In this document: positions 39,637-50,502 of the stretch, one piece after another | Layout of the letters: every line of letters begins with the position of its first letter | Numbering within the stretch: the first letter of the stretch is position 1 | NCBI RefSeq assembly: GCF_021129175.1 | Contig: NZ_JAJOHV010000049.1 | Location: 1-55,704, forward strand | DNA from: Chromobacterium piscinae | GTDB lineage: Bacteria > Pseudomonadota > Gammaproteobacteria > Burkholderiales > Chromobacteriaceae | Length of the DNA: 55,704 nt | Reading direction: 5' to 3' | The notes under the pieces: model-generated | What the model was told of the DNA's origin: nothing | Seen by the model: only the letters and a program-made list of their open reading frames with translations | Databases searched by the model: none | Translations under genes and position numbers: made by a program

Positions 39637-40737
39637 ATGAAGAAGAAACTGGTTCGCAACGCGCTGTATTCGCTGCTGTTGCTGCTGCCGGCCGCCGGCG
39701 CGCTGGCGGCGGACAAGGTGCTCAACGTCTACAACTGGTCCGACTACATCGCCAAGACCACCATCCCGGGCTTCGAAAAGCAGACCGGGGTCAAGGTGAA
39801 ATACGATGTCTACGACAGCGACGACACCTTGCAGGCCAAGATGCTGACCGGCCGCGCCGGCTACGACATCGTGGTGCCCACATCCAATTTCATGGCCAAG
39901 CAGATCGAGGCCGGCATCTACCAGAAGCTGGACAAGTCCAAAATCCCCAATCTGTCGCATCTGGACAAGGCGCTGATGGCCAAGATCGTCGACGCCGATC
40001 CCGGCAACGCCCACGGCGTGCCCTGGGCCTACGGCACCGACGGCCTGGGCTACAACTACACCAAGGTCAAGGCGCTGCTGGGAGCCGGCGCGCCGCTGGA
40101 CAGTTGGGACATCCTGTTCGATCCCAAGTATGTGTCCAAGTTGAAGGGCTGCGGCGTGTCGGTGCTGGACCAGGCCAACGACGTGTTCGCGGTCACGCTG
40201 CACCATCTGGGCAAGGACCCGAACAGCAAGAATCCCGCCGACTACCAGGCGGCGTTCGAGGCCCTGAAGAAGATCCGCCCCTACATCACCCAGTTCAACT
40301 CTTCCGGCTACATCAACGATCTGGCCAACGGTGACATCTGTCTGGCGCTGGGCTGGTCCGGCGACGTCAACATCGCCAAGCACCGAGCCGCGGAGGCCAA
40401 GCGCTCCTATCAGCTGGGCTACGTGATCCCCAAGTCCGGCGCGCCGATCTGGTTCGACGTGATGGTGATTCCGAAAGACGCGCCGCATCCGGAGGAGGCG
40501 CACAAGTGGATCAACTACATCGAGACGCCCGAGGTGAACGCCGAGATCACCAACGAGGTGTTCTATCCCACCGTCAACGCGGCGGCCCGCAAGTTCGTCA
40601 AGCCCGAGATCGCCAACGATCCCACCATCTATCCGCCGGAGCCGGTGATGAAAACGCTGTTCCTGCTCAAGCCGCTGCCGCCGGACATCATGCGGCTGCA
40701 GAACCGGCTGTGGACCCAGCTGAAGACCGGCCGCTGA
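39637..40737 (+). CDS. potF: Putrescine-binding periplasmic protein PotF
   Basis: A 366-residue periplasmic solute-binding protein (E. coli PotF 370) for putrescine or spermidine. A Sec signal peptide (MKKKLVRNALYSLLLLLPAA, cleaved near ALAADK) leads to VLNVYNWSDYIAKTTIPGFE, typical of PotD/PotF, and CLALGWSGDVNIAKHRAAEA is the polyamine-site region. ATG 39637 is chosen because the 67 extra residues in the open frame upstream have no signal character. A hairpin after the gene and then potH, potI show a polyamine ABC operon. Confidence 0.95.
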   Translation: MKKKLVRNALYSLLLLLPAAGALAADKVLNVYNWSDYIAKTTIPGFEKQTGVKVKYDVYDSDDTLQAKMLTGRAGYDIVVPTSNFMAKQIEAGIYQKLDKSKIPNLSHLDKALMAKIVDADPGNAHGVPWAYGTDGLGYNYTKVKALLGAGAPLDSWDILFDPKYVSKLKGCGVSVLDQANDVFAVTLHHLGKDPNSKNPADYQAAFEALKKIRPYITQFNSSGYINDLANGDICLALGWSGDVNIAKHRAAEAKRSYQLGYVIPKSGAPIWFDVMVIPKDAPHPEEAHKWINYIETPEVNAEITNEVFYPTVNAAARKFVKPEIANDPTIYPPEPVMKTLFLLKPLPPDIMRLQNRLWTQLKTGR

Positions 40738-40746
40738 GCCAGCCCG

Positions 40747-40767
40747 GGGCCGGACAGGCTCCGGCCC
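40747..40767 (+). terminator. Hairpin between potF and potH
   Basis: GGGCCGGA (40747-40754) pairs with TCCGGCCC (40760-40767), loop CAGGC, followed by GGCCTTTC. The T run is weak. Such hairpins after binding-protein genes stabilise the upstream mRNA and lower permease expression. Confidence 0.6.
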
Positions 40768-40929
40768 GGCCTTTCATCGCATAAGCACAATCGTCCGCCG
40801 CCCGGGTGTTTCGGGACGGCCGGACAGCTGTGGAACATCGGCCGCCTATCCTGGCGGACGACGGGCATCGGCGCGCGCGCCGCCGATGGAGATGCAACGC
40901 TTTGACGCCGCGGGCGTCGTGGTGCCGCC

Positions 40930-41838
40930 ATGAAACTACCGGATCTGAAACGCTGTCTGCCGACGGGCAGGGGGGCCGCGATAGGCGTGCCTTTCCTGTT
41001 CCTGTTCGTCTTTTTCCTGCTGCCCTTCCTGCTGGTGGTGGGCATCAGCTTCTCCCAGCAGCAGCTGGGCATTCCGCCGTACACGCCGCTAGTCAAGTTT
41101 GAAAACGACGTGGTCGGCATCGCGCTCAATATCGGCCACTACAAGTTCATGCTGAGCGACGACCTGTACTTCGCCACCTACATCAGCTCGGTGAAGATGG
41201 CCTTCGTCTCCACTGTGTTGTGCCTGTTGATCGGCTACCCGATGGCCTACTACATCGCCCGGGCCGAGGGCGCGACGCGCAACACGCTGATGATGATGGT
41301 GATGCTGCCGTTCTGGACCTCCTACCTGATCCGCGTTTACGCCTGGATCGGCATCCTGAAGAACGACGGCTTCCTCAACCAGTTCCTGCTGTGGCTGGGG
41401 GTGATAGACAGCCCGCTGCATCTGTACCACACCAATTGGGGCGTCTACATCGGCATGGTGTTTTCCTACTTGCCGTTCATGATCATGCCCTTGTACGCCC
41501 ACCTTGTGAAAATGGACCTGACGCTGCTGGAAGCCGCATACGACCTGGGCGCCAAGCCGTGGCGCGCGTTCTGGCAGGTGACCTTGCCTTTGTCCAAGAA
41601 CGGCATCATCGCCGGCAGCCTCTTGGTGTTCATCCCGGCGGTGGGCGAGTACGTGATCCCGGAGCTGCTCGGCGGCTCGGACACGCTGATGATAGGCCGG
41701 GTGATGTGGGATGAGTTCTTCAACAATATGGACTGGCCGATGGCCGCCACCGTCACTTGCTGCATGGTGGTGCTGTTGCTGGTGCCGATGGCGCTGTTCC
41801 AGCATTACCAAGTCAAGAGCATGGAGGAGGCGCGATGA
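40930..41838 (+). CDS. potH: Putrescine ABC transporter permease PotH
   Basis: A 302-residue inner-membrane permease with about six helices. The ABC-permease EAA loop is seen in LEAAYDLGAKPWRAFWQVTL, and FTFWTSYLIRVYAW-like sequence (PFWTSYLIRVYAWIGIL) is typical of PotB/PotH. It couples to potI, whose start overlaps its stop (ATGA). There is no clear ribosome site before ATG 40930; instead a 15-codon frame starting at 40886 ends on the same ATGA, suggesting translational coupling. The ATPase gene potG, normally between potF and potH, is absent. Confidence 0.93.
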   Translation: MKLPDLKRCLPTGRGAAIGVPFLFLFVFFLLPFLLVVGISFSQQQLGIPPYTPLVKFENDVVGIALNIGHYKFMLSDDLYFATYISSVKMAFVSTVLCLLIGYPMAYYIARAEGATRNTLMMMVMLPFWTSYLIRVYAWIGILKNDGFLNQFLLWLGVIDSPLHLYHTNWGVYIGMVFSYLPFMIMPLYAHLVKMDLTLLEAAYDLGAKPWRAFWQVTLPLSKNGIIAGSLLVFIPAVGEYVIPELLGGSDTLMIGRVMWDEFFNNMDWPMAATVTCCMVVLLLVPMALFQHYQVKSMEEAR

Positions 41839-42674
41839 TCAAGCCGAGCAAACCCTTGTCTATCCTGGTGCTGGGGCTGGGCTACGCCTTTCTCTACTTG
41901 CCCATCGCGCTGCTGGTGATCTATTCGTTCAACGAATCCAAGCTGGTGACGGTATGGTCCGGCTTCTCCACCAAGTGGTACGCGGCGCTGCTGGACGATG
42001 ACGAGCTGATCAGCGCCGCCTGGCTCAGCCTGAAGATCGCGCTGATGACGGCCACGGCGTCGGTGGTGATGGGCACCTGGGCCGGCTTCGTGCTGGGGCG
42101 CTTCGGCCGCTTCCGGCTGTTCGCGCTGTTCACCGGCATGGTCAACGCGCCGCTGGTGATTCCGGAAGTGATCCAGGGCATCTCGCTGCTGCTGTTGTTC
42201 GTGGCGATGGAGCAGAGCTTCGGCTGGCCGGAGGGGCGCGGCGTGTTCACCATTTGGATAGGCCACGTGATGCTGTGCGTGTCCTACGTCACCATCGTGG
42301 TGCAGTCGCGGGTAAGGGAACTGAACCTGTCGCTGGAGGAAGCGGCGATGGACCTGGGCGCGCGGCCGCTGAAGGTGTTCTTCGTCATCACGCTGCCCTT
42401 GATCTCGCAGGCGCTGGTATCGGGCTGGTTGCTGTCTTTCACCTTGTCGCTGGACGACCTAGTGCTGACCGCCTTCCTGTCCGGCCCGGGCTCCACCACG
42501 CTGCCGATGGTGATCTTCTCCCGCGTGCGGCTGGGCCTGAATCCGGAAATGAACGCGCTGGCCACCTTGTTCATCGTGCTGGTGTCGCTGGGGGTGGTGG
42601 CAGCCAATATCTATATGAGCGCGATGACGCGCAAGCGGGAAAAGGAGATGCGCTTGGCCTTCGCCAATAGTTGA
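41835..42674 (+). CDS. potI: Putrescine ABC transporter permease PotI
   Basis: A 279-residue permease, partner of PotH. The sequence LYLPIALLVIYSFNESKLVTVWSG opens it and the EAA loop is in LEEAAMDLGARPLKVFFVIT. SFTLSLDDLVLTAFLSGPGS is characteristic of PotC/PotI. The start lies in the potH stop. A porin-like gene follows after 101 bases on the same strand. Confidence 0.93.
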   Translation: MIKPSKPLSILVLGLGYAFLYLPIALLVIYSFNESKLVTVWSGFSTKWYAALLDDDELISAAWLSLKIALMTATASVVMGTWAGFVLGRFGRFRLFALFTGMVNAPLVIPEVIQGISLLLLFVAMEQSFGWPEGRGVFTIWIGHVMLCVSYVTIVVQSRVRELNLSLEEAAMDLGARPLKVFFVITLPLISQALVSGWLLSFTLSLDDLVLTAFLSGPGSTTLPMVIFSRVRLGLNPEMNALATLFIVLVSLGVVAANIYMSAMTRKREKEMRLAFANS

Positions 42675-42775
42675 CAACGGCGGGCGATGCGGCCCAGAGC
42701 CAGGGCTGCGCCTGCCGTGCCGGGCGGTTGCGGATGGAAACAACGACAAGCAGTGCGGCACAAGGAGAAACGAAG

Positions 42776-44296
42776 ATGAAGAGGTTACTGATCAGCGCGG
42801 CGATCGCGGCCTTGCCAGGCATGGCGATGGCCGACGCCAAGGCGGACGAGATCGCCAGGTTGAAGTCGCAGATGCAGAAGCTGCAGCAGCAGATGGCGGA
42901 ACTGCAGAAGGCGGTGGAGGCGGCAACGGCGCCGGTTGGCGGGCAGAAGGAGGCCGCGGTGGCTGGGGGCGACGACGCCAACACCGAGCTGAAAGAGCGG
43001 GTGGCGAATATGGAGCTGAAGGTGGACAAGCTCAACACCGCATCCACCGACGGGCCGTTGGCCGGCCTCAGCGTCACCGGCTATCTCGACCCCACCTATA
43101 TCTACAACCGCAACAACAACAGCTCCGGCTTCCAGTTCCTGAACCACCAGAATGTCTACGCTTACAGCAACAGCACCTTCGGCGACGTCTACCTGGACAT
43201 CAAGAAAACCTTCGGCGTCGGCCCCACCGCGCCCAGCGCCGAAATCAGCATCATGCCCAACCGCGGCAGCGGCAACACGCTGCTGGACGGCGGCAGCGGC
43301 AACAACATCGTCAACACCGCGGTGATCAACTTCCCGCTGTCCGACACCTGGACCTTCAACGCCGGCCTGATGAACAGCTTCGGCGGCTACGAGGTGCAGC
43401 AGTCCAATCAGATGGTGACGCTGACCCACGGCCTGCTGTACGACTTCAGCGACCCGGGCAGCTATGTCGGCGCCGGCTTCAACTGGAGCCACGACGTGTG
43501 GGCGTGGAAGTTCCTGCTGGCTAACGAGCAATACCGCACCCACGCCAACTTGGCCAATACCGGCACCAATTCCGCTAACGGCAATCCGCAGGTGAAGAGC
43601 AACAACACGCCCACCTTCACCGCGCGCGTCGATTACACCTGGAGCAGCGCGCTGGATCTGGGCTGGTCGTTCAACGCTGGCCGGCAGACCTTGCTGACCA
43701 GCGCGGCCCAGTCGGCGACAAGCCCCGTTCCGGTGACCAATGGCTGCCTGGGCGGCAATGTCGGCTTCGGCTACCAGTGCGTGTCCGCCGATCCTTACTC
43801 CAATTACTTCTTCACCGAGGCCGACGCCAGCTACACGCTGGGCGACATCCAATACAACGCCGAGCTGGACTACGGCCAGCAGCAGAAAGCGGCCTGGAAC
43901 GGCGGCTCGGCGCAGTGGTACGGCGTGTCGCTGCTGGGCCACCGCAAGTGGATGACGGAGTCGCTGGGCAAGATGGGCGCCACGCTGCGCTACGACTATC
44001 TGAACAACAGCAAGAATGGCGGCGGCGGCGGCGGCGTGGCGCTGGGCGCGGGAGGCTACGACGGCGTCAATGGTTTCGGCGTCGACCCGGCCTGCCTGGC
44101 CAGCGGCTCCACCAATTGCAAGGGCGCCAACCGCATGGCGCTGACCGCCGACCTGCTGTTCTTCCCGACCGATCAGTTCACGCTGAAGTTGGAGTACCGG
44201 CACGACTGGGCCAGCCAGGCGGTATTCCAGCGCAACGACGGCAGCATGAAGAAGGGCAACGACATGTTGGGCGCGCAGGCGGTTTATACCTTCTAA
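42776..44296 (+). CDS. DUF3138-type outer-membrane porin
   Basis: A 506-residue protein with Sec signal peptide (MKRLLISAAIAALPGMAMA), a heptad coiled coil (about 22-95, LKSQMQKLQQQMAELQKAVE) and then a long beta-barrel region with aromatic strand ends, finishing in AQAVYTF, the classic terminal Phe of outer-membrane porins. This is the layout of the DUF3138 family of betaproteobacteria. Its place after potFHI suggests it lets polyamines or related solutes cross the outer membrane; that is inference. AAGGAGAAACG precedes ATG 42776. Confidence 0.8.
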   Translation: MKRLLISAAIAALPGMAMADAKADEIARLKSQMQKLQQQMAELQKAVEAATAPVGGQKEAAVAGGDDANTELKERVANMELKVDKLNTASTDGPLAGLSVTGYLDPTYIYNRNNNSSGFQFLNHQNVYAYSNSTFGDVYLDIKKTFGVGPTAPSAEISIMPNRGSGNTLLDGGSGNNIVNTAVINFPLSDTWTFNAGLMNSFGGYEVQQSNQMVTLTHGLLYDFSDPGSYVGAGFNWSHDVWAWKFLLANEQYRTHANLANTGTNSANGNPQVKSNNTPTFTARVDYTWSSALDLGWSFNAGRQTLLTSAAQSATSPVPVTNGCLGGNVGFGYQCVSADPYSNYFFTEADASYTLGDIQYNAELDYGQQQKAAWNGGSAQWYGVSLLGHRKWMTESLGKMGATLRYDYLNNSKNGGGGGGVALGAGGYDGVNGFGVDPACLASGSTNCKGANRMALTADLLFFPTDQFTLKLEYRHDWASQAVFQRNDGSMKKGNDMLGAQAVYTF

Positions 44297-46294
<1,998 letters not shown>

Positions 46295-46320
46295 ACGCCG
46301 AGGCCATGGCCATCGCGAGG

Positions 46321-46346
46321 AACCCCGCCGCATCCGGCGGGGTTTT
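46321..46346 (+). terminator. Rho-independent terminator after argS
   Basis: AACCCCGCCG (46321-46330), loop CATC, CGGCGGGGTT (46335-46344), then TTTT. Confidence 0.93.
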
Positions 46347-46462
46347 TTCATTGATGGGCGGCTGGGGCGTATTTCCTGAACGGATTGGACCGGAGGCTGT
46401 CCATCGTGGGCGGGAGTGCATTTGCTCTACCCACGCTAATGAAAATCAACCTTGCAAATAAT

Positions 46463-47923
46463 ATGAATGCCATCCTGATGAACGCTTCGTTTTCCACCGC
46501 CGCGCGCCGCGCCGGCATCGCGCTCTGCCTGTCGCTTCCCGCCGTTTCGCAAGCGGGGCAAGCTCCGGCGCCAAACGATCCGCAAACCGTGTCGCAGTAT
46601 CTGAAGCAGGCCAAAGCCAGCCAGCAACCAGCCAAGCTGCTCGGCGAACGCGAGGAGGGCGGCGTCAAGGTGCGCAGCTACGGTTTCGTGTCGCAGCGCT
46701 GGCCTGGCAAGGGCAGCACGCTGGCCAGCGACGCGCCGCAGTGGGAGCACGAATTGAAGCTGGCGTTGCCGCCGGGACGCAAGCCCGGCTCGCCGGTACT
46801 GCTGTATGTCAGCGGCGGCAGCAACCATGCCGACAAGGGCCCGCAAGCGCCGGGGGATCCGTTGCCGATCGCGGAGTTGGCGCGCGGGTTGGGCATCGCG
46901 GTGGCCGAGCTGTATTACGCTCCCAACCAGAGCCTGAAGCTGGACGGACAGCCGGCTGGCCGCGAGGACGCGCTGGTCGCCTACAGCTGGCGCAAGAGCG
47001 TGGACCAGCCGGAGGCCGATCGTTTCAGCTCGTTGCATCTGCCGATGACGCAGGCTGCCGTCGCTGCGATGGACGCGATCCAGGCCAGCTTGCCGGATGC
47101 GCGCGCCTTCGTGCTGTCGGGCAGCTCCAAGCGCGGCTGGACCAGTTGGCTGGCCGGATTGAACGACGAACGGGTACAGGCCATCGTGCCGGTGGTCGCG
47201 GATTTCTGGAGCGTGCGCGCCAACTTCACCCATGTGTACAACAGCTACGGCAAGCAATGGCCGGTGGCGCTGCGCGATTATGACAGAAACGGCATCACTG
47301 GCGAGGTGCTGAACGGCAGCCCCGGCTTCGACGCCTTGCTGCGGTTCGAGGATGTGGTCAATTACCCGAAAAGCATGCCGCGCTTGAAGAAATACATGAT
47401 TTCCGCGTCCGGCGACGACTTCGCGGTGCCGGACTCCGCCTGGAGCTACCTGCCGATGTTGAAGGGGCCAATGCAGCTGCGCTATCTGCCCAATCAGTCC
47501 CATTACGTGGGCAGCAAGCAGGTGGGCGAGGCGCTGAGCCAGTTCATGGGCCGCTGGCTGGCGGGCAAGCCTTTGCCCGAGGCCAGCGTGGAGGGGGACG
47601 AGCGCAATGGACGGATCAGCGTGAGCACCCGGGAGCCGGCGGTCCACGCCAGATTATGGCTGGCGCGCAATCCGGACAGCCGCGATTTCCGCCTCCGTTC
47701 CGGCATCCGCTATCAGGATCAGCCGATCGAAGGCAAGTGCCGGCAGGGCGAGTGCCGCTTTGAATTCACGCCGGACGCCGCACAACCGGGCTGGCAGGCT
47801 TATTTCATCGAATTCGAGGGCAAGGACTTCACCTGGACCACGCCGCCGCTGATCTGGCCCCAGCGCTATCCGGATGGATCCAAGACGCCTTTCGCCGCCT
47901 CGCGCCTGCAACTGGGAGGTTGA
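46463..47923 (+). CDS. PhoPQ-activated pathogenicity-related protein (PqaA-type secreted hydrolase)
   Basis: About 486 residues with a signal-like N-terminus (IALCLSLPAVSQAGQA). It belongs to the PqaA-related alpha/beta hydrolase family. The probable nucleophile is in LSGSSKRGWTSWL, a possible Asp in SASGDDFAVPDSAWSY, and the His in LPNQSHYVGSK. In Salmonella pqaA is under PhoPQ and aids resistance to antimicrobial peptides; the substrate is not known. The C-terminal part is an Ig-like beta domain. The start is uncertain: ATG at 46439, 46463 or 46478, or GTG 46406 behind GGAGG; none of the ATGs has a clear ribosome site. Confidence 0.82.
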   Translation: MNAILMNASFSTAARRAGIALCLSLPAVSQAGQAPAPNDPQTVSQYLKQAKASQQPAKLLGEREEGGVKVRSYGFVSQRWPGKGSTLASDAPQWEHELKLALPPGRKPGSPVLLYVSGGSNHADKGPQAPGDPLPIAELARGLGIAVAELYYAPNQSLKLDGQPAGREDALVAYSWRKSVDQPEADRFSSLHLPMTQAAVAAMDAIQASLPDARAFVLSGSSKRGWTSWLAGLNDERVQAIVPVVADFWSVRANFTHVYNSYGKQWPVALRDYDRNGITGEVLNGSPGFDALLRFEDVVNYPKSMPRLKKYMISASGDDFAVPDSAWSYLPMLKGPMQLRYLPNQSHYVGSKQVGEALSQFMGRWLAGKPLPEASVEGDERNGRISVSTREPAVHARLWLARNPDSRDFRLRSGIRYQDQPIEGKCRQGECRFEFTPDAAQPGWQAYFIEFEGKDFTWTTPPLIWPQRYPDGSKTPFAASRLQLGG

Positions 47924-47930
47924 TCATCCT

Positions 47931-48563
47931 TTAACCCAGCCGCAGCAGCCGTTCGCGGATCTGGGAAGTGGCGGGCGACGCCGCCTCCCAGTCCGCGCGC
48001 CGGTAGCGGCCATTGTCCAGCAGATCGGCACCGAAACAATCGCAGCCCAACAGCCGGATTGTTGATGGCAGCGCCGCCTGCGCCTCGGTTAGCAGCGCTT
48101 GCTCCTCGTCCAGCGCCAGCGAGGGCAGCGCCGCCCAGGCGTTGTCTTCTATCCAGCCCATCTTTCCCAGGCCGGCGATCAAGCGCTGCCGTTTGGGAAT
48201 CAAGCGGAAAAACATGAAATCCAGCGCCAGCCATTCTTCCGCCTCGGGCAGATAGCGCAGCAGCCGGCGGCGCAGCGCGTCGGAAGCGTCGAAGCGCTCG
48301 GCGTCGCCCAGCATGGTCAGCCGGGCGGCCGACTGCGCCGAGTCGCCGTCCGGCGCGAGCAGGGACAGGCTGATGCACGGATCGGCCAGCAGGTTTTTGC
48401 TGTGCTCGGCCAGCGCGCTGACCACGAATACCGGGCGATGATGCTCGTCGCAGAAGAACTGGATGGCGCTGGCGTAGGGATAGCCCGGATAGGCGTGCGA
48501 CTGGGTGGCCAGCGTGGCGTGGCGGCACTGGTGCAGCAGACTGATGGCGAGGTCGGGTTTCAT
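47931..48563 (-). CDS. FMN-binding split-barrel (PPOX/HugZ-like) protein
   Basis: A 210-residue protein with the pyridoxamine 5'-phosphate oxidase-like split barrel: ATLATQSHAYPGYPYASAIQ and VVSALAEHSKNLLADPCISL are the flavin-site strands. It then shows a LDFMFFRLIPKRQRLIAGLG segment. HugZ-type members take part in haem degradation or flavin binding, but the HugZ C-terminal His signature is not clear, so the role is open. It is convergent with the PqaA-type gene, seven bases apart. Confidence 0.8.
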   Translation of the reverse strand: MKPDLAISLLHQCRHATLATQSHAYPGYPYASAIQFFCDEHHRPVFVVSALAEHSKNLLADPCISLSLLAPDGDSAQSAARLTMLGDAERFDASDALRRRLLRYLPEAEEWLALDFMFFRLIPKRQRLIAGLGKMGWIEDNAWAALPSLALDEEQALLTEAQAALPSTIRLLGCDCFGADLLDNGRYRRADWEAASPATSQIRERLLRLG

Positions 48564-48619
48564 GGCTTGCCGGGATGGGGAGCGATGCTGTCATTCTAAG
48601 CGGCGGCCGGGCCAAAGCA

Positions 48620-48643
48620 AACGCCCCGCCGAGGCGGGGCGTT
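48620..48643. terminator. Intrinsic terminator between the PPOX gene and the S53 peptidase gene
   Basis: AACGCCCCGCC (48620-48630), loop GA, GGCGGGGCGTT (48633-48643). It most likely ends the minus-strand peptidase gene at 48657. Confidence 0.8.
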
Positions 48644-48656
48644 GCCGTCTGGCGTT

Positions 48657-50270
48657 TCAGAAGCCGGCGGTTTTGGCGATAAAGGCGTTGAGGTTGGCGA
48701 TGTTCAGGCTGCCCCAGCCAGTGGCGTAGTCCCAGCCTGCCGCGGCCTTGTAGGCGCCGTTGCTGCCGCTGGCCACGTCGCGGTACAGCGACGGGTTGGC
48801 CTTGAAGTACTTGTAGATGGCATTGGCCGGCGAAGTCAGCTTGTTGCCGTTGGCCGACTGGATGCGGATCCAGAATCCGCTGAACAGCGGCGCGGCCAGG
48901 CTGGTGCCGCCTACCTGGTAAGTGCCGCCGGCCACCAGCACCAGCTCGCCGCTGTTCGGGTCGGCGTCGAAGGCGATGTCCGGCACGCCGCGCTTGGTCT
49001 TGGACGCGGTCAGCACGCCGGCGGCCGTTTGCCAGGACGGCGCGGCTTCGGTGGCGCTGGGGCCGCCGCCGCCGCCGCTCCAGGTTTTTTCGCTGCCGTA
49101 CGTCGTTGTTCCGCTGGTGTTCAGCGTGGTGCCGCCCACCGCGATCACGTAGGGAGAAACCGCCGGATAGCTTTGATAGGCGGTATTGCCGCCGCATTCA
49201 TAAGAGCCTGAGTCGCCGCTCGAGACGGAGAAGGTCTGTCCGTGCGCGATGGCGGCCTGCAGCATCTGGTCTACGCTGGCGGTCATGCCGGAAGCTTTCG
49301 CGCCCAACTCGCATTCGCCCAGCGACACATTAATCACTTTGGCGCTGTTGGCGGCTACCGCTGCGTTGATGGCCGCGGCGATGTCGGCGTTGTTCATCGA
49401 CGGCGCGACGTAAAACTGCAGCTGCTTCAGCGCGCCGCCGCTGGCGGCGAGCATGGTCTGGCTGTCCAGGTTCCATTCCAGAATGCCCGAAGTGTCGGAA
49501 CTGGGCGCGCCGGCGTTGACGATGGCCACGCTGGGCGCGGCGAAGCCCGCGCTCTTGGCGTAACTGTTCAGGTCCGCAACCGTCTGGCTCAGGTTGCCCT
49601 CGGCGATGATGCCGGCCACGCCGTTCTTGGCGGAGGGGAGGCTGGCGGCGTTGTAGATGGAGGCGAAGTCGGCCGGTTTGTGGGCGATGACGCCGGCGGC
49701 GGCCTTGCTGACGCTTTGGGCGTGGAAGGCGGCATGGAATTGGTGGGCGCTCTGCAGCCCGTGAACCGCCAGCACGATGCCGGCCAGGCTCGCCGGCACC
49801 TGGGCGTCCTGCGCATTGGCCACCGCCTGGCGGCCATTGACGTTGTATCGACGCAGCTTGGTCTGGAAGGCACCGTAAACGGTGGCGGCGCTGCCATCGG
49901 CGGTAAGCAGCAGGTTATTGGAGGAAACGGCGATATTGCGGAAACCGTTTTGCCGCAGATGGTTGACCACCTGTTGCACCTGGGCCTGGGTGGGCGCGTA
50001 TTGGGCGATGAACTGGGCATCGGTGATCGGCTGCCCTTGTCCGGTCTGGATGCTATCGGTCAGCGCGTCCAGGGCGGCCTTGTTGCGCACGGCCAGGCTG
50101 ACCGCGATGTGCACTAACTCGCCGCCGGCCACTTCTCCCGCGTCGCGGGCCTCGGGGATCAGTTGCTGGGTGGGATGGGCCTGGGTGCCGGTGCTTGCCC
50201 AGCCGGCGGCGTCCGCCGCGAGGCTGAACAGGCCAAGGAACAGAGACAGAGTCGGTTTGTTGACCCGCAT
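48657..50270 (-). CDS. Secreted serine-carboxyl peptidase, S53 (sedolisin) family, copy 1
   Basis: A 537-residue preproprotein. Signal peptide (about 1-22), activation prodomain (about 23-185, with VHIAVSLAVRNKAALDALTD and YAPTQAQVQQVVNHLRQNGF), then the catalytic domain. Catalytic Glu and Asp are in ILEWNLDSQTM, the oxyanion Asp in VSSGDSGSYECGG, the nucleophile Ser in VGGTSLAAPLFSGF, and the calcium-site Asp residues near the C-terminus in YRDVASGSNGAY. S53 enzymes work outside the cell at acid pH after removing their own prodomain. A close paralogue follows upstream on the same strand, separated by a terminator. Confidence 0.95.
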   Translation of the reverse strand: MRVNKPTLSLFLGLFSLAADAAGWASTGTQAHPTQQLIPEARDAGEVAGGELVHIAVSLAVRNKAALDALTDSIQTGQGQPITDAQFIAQYAPTQAQVQQVVNHLRQNGFRNIAVSSNNLLLTADGSAATVYGAFQTKLRRYNVNGRQAVANAQDAQVPASLAGIVLAVHGLQSAHQFHAAFHAQSVSKAAAGVIAHKPADFASIYNAASLPSAKNGVAGIIAEGNLSQTVADLNSYAKSAGFAAPSVAIVNAGAPSSDTSGILEWNLDSQTMLAASGGALKQLQFYVAPSMNNADIAAAINAAVAANSAKVINVSLGECELGAKASGMTASVDQMLQAAIAHGQTFSVSSGDSGSYECGGNTAYQSYPAVSPYVIAVGGTTLNTSGTTTYGSEKTWSGGGGGPSATEAAPSWQTAAGVLTASKTKRGVPDIAFDADPNSGELVLVAGGTYQVGGTSLAAPLFSGFWIRIQSANGNKLTSPANAIYKYFKANPSLYRDVASGSNGAYKAAAGWDYATGWGSLNIANLNAFIAKTAGF

Positions 50271-50458
50271 GCCATTTCTCCTGAAAACCGCGTCGTGCGC
50301 ATTCAGAGCGGCGATCGTCCGCGCATTTTTCCTTGATAGTGGGTCTGTTCTAGCTTGTAAAGTATTTACTCTTTAATTGCCGGGTTGATTTGTAATTATA
50401 TGATTTGAATAGATTTGTCATCGTCGCATGGTCAGGTTTGTGTCGCGCTAAAACAGAA

Positions 50459-50482
50459 AAAGCCCCGGTTGCCCGGGGCTTT
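50459..50482. terminator. Intrinsic terminator between the two S53 peptidase genes
   Basis: AAAGCCCCGG (50459-50468), loop TTGC, CCGGGGCTTT (50473-50482), flanked by A and T runs. It ends the minus-strand gene at 50503, so the two peptidases are separate transcription units. Confidence 0.88.
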
Positions 50483-50502
50483 CCTTTTTGCCTGAAGCCT
50501 TC

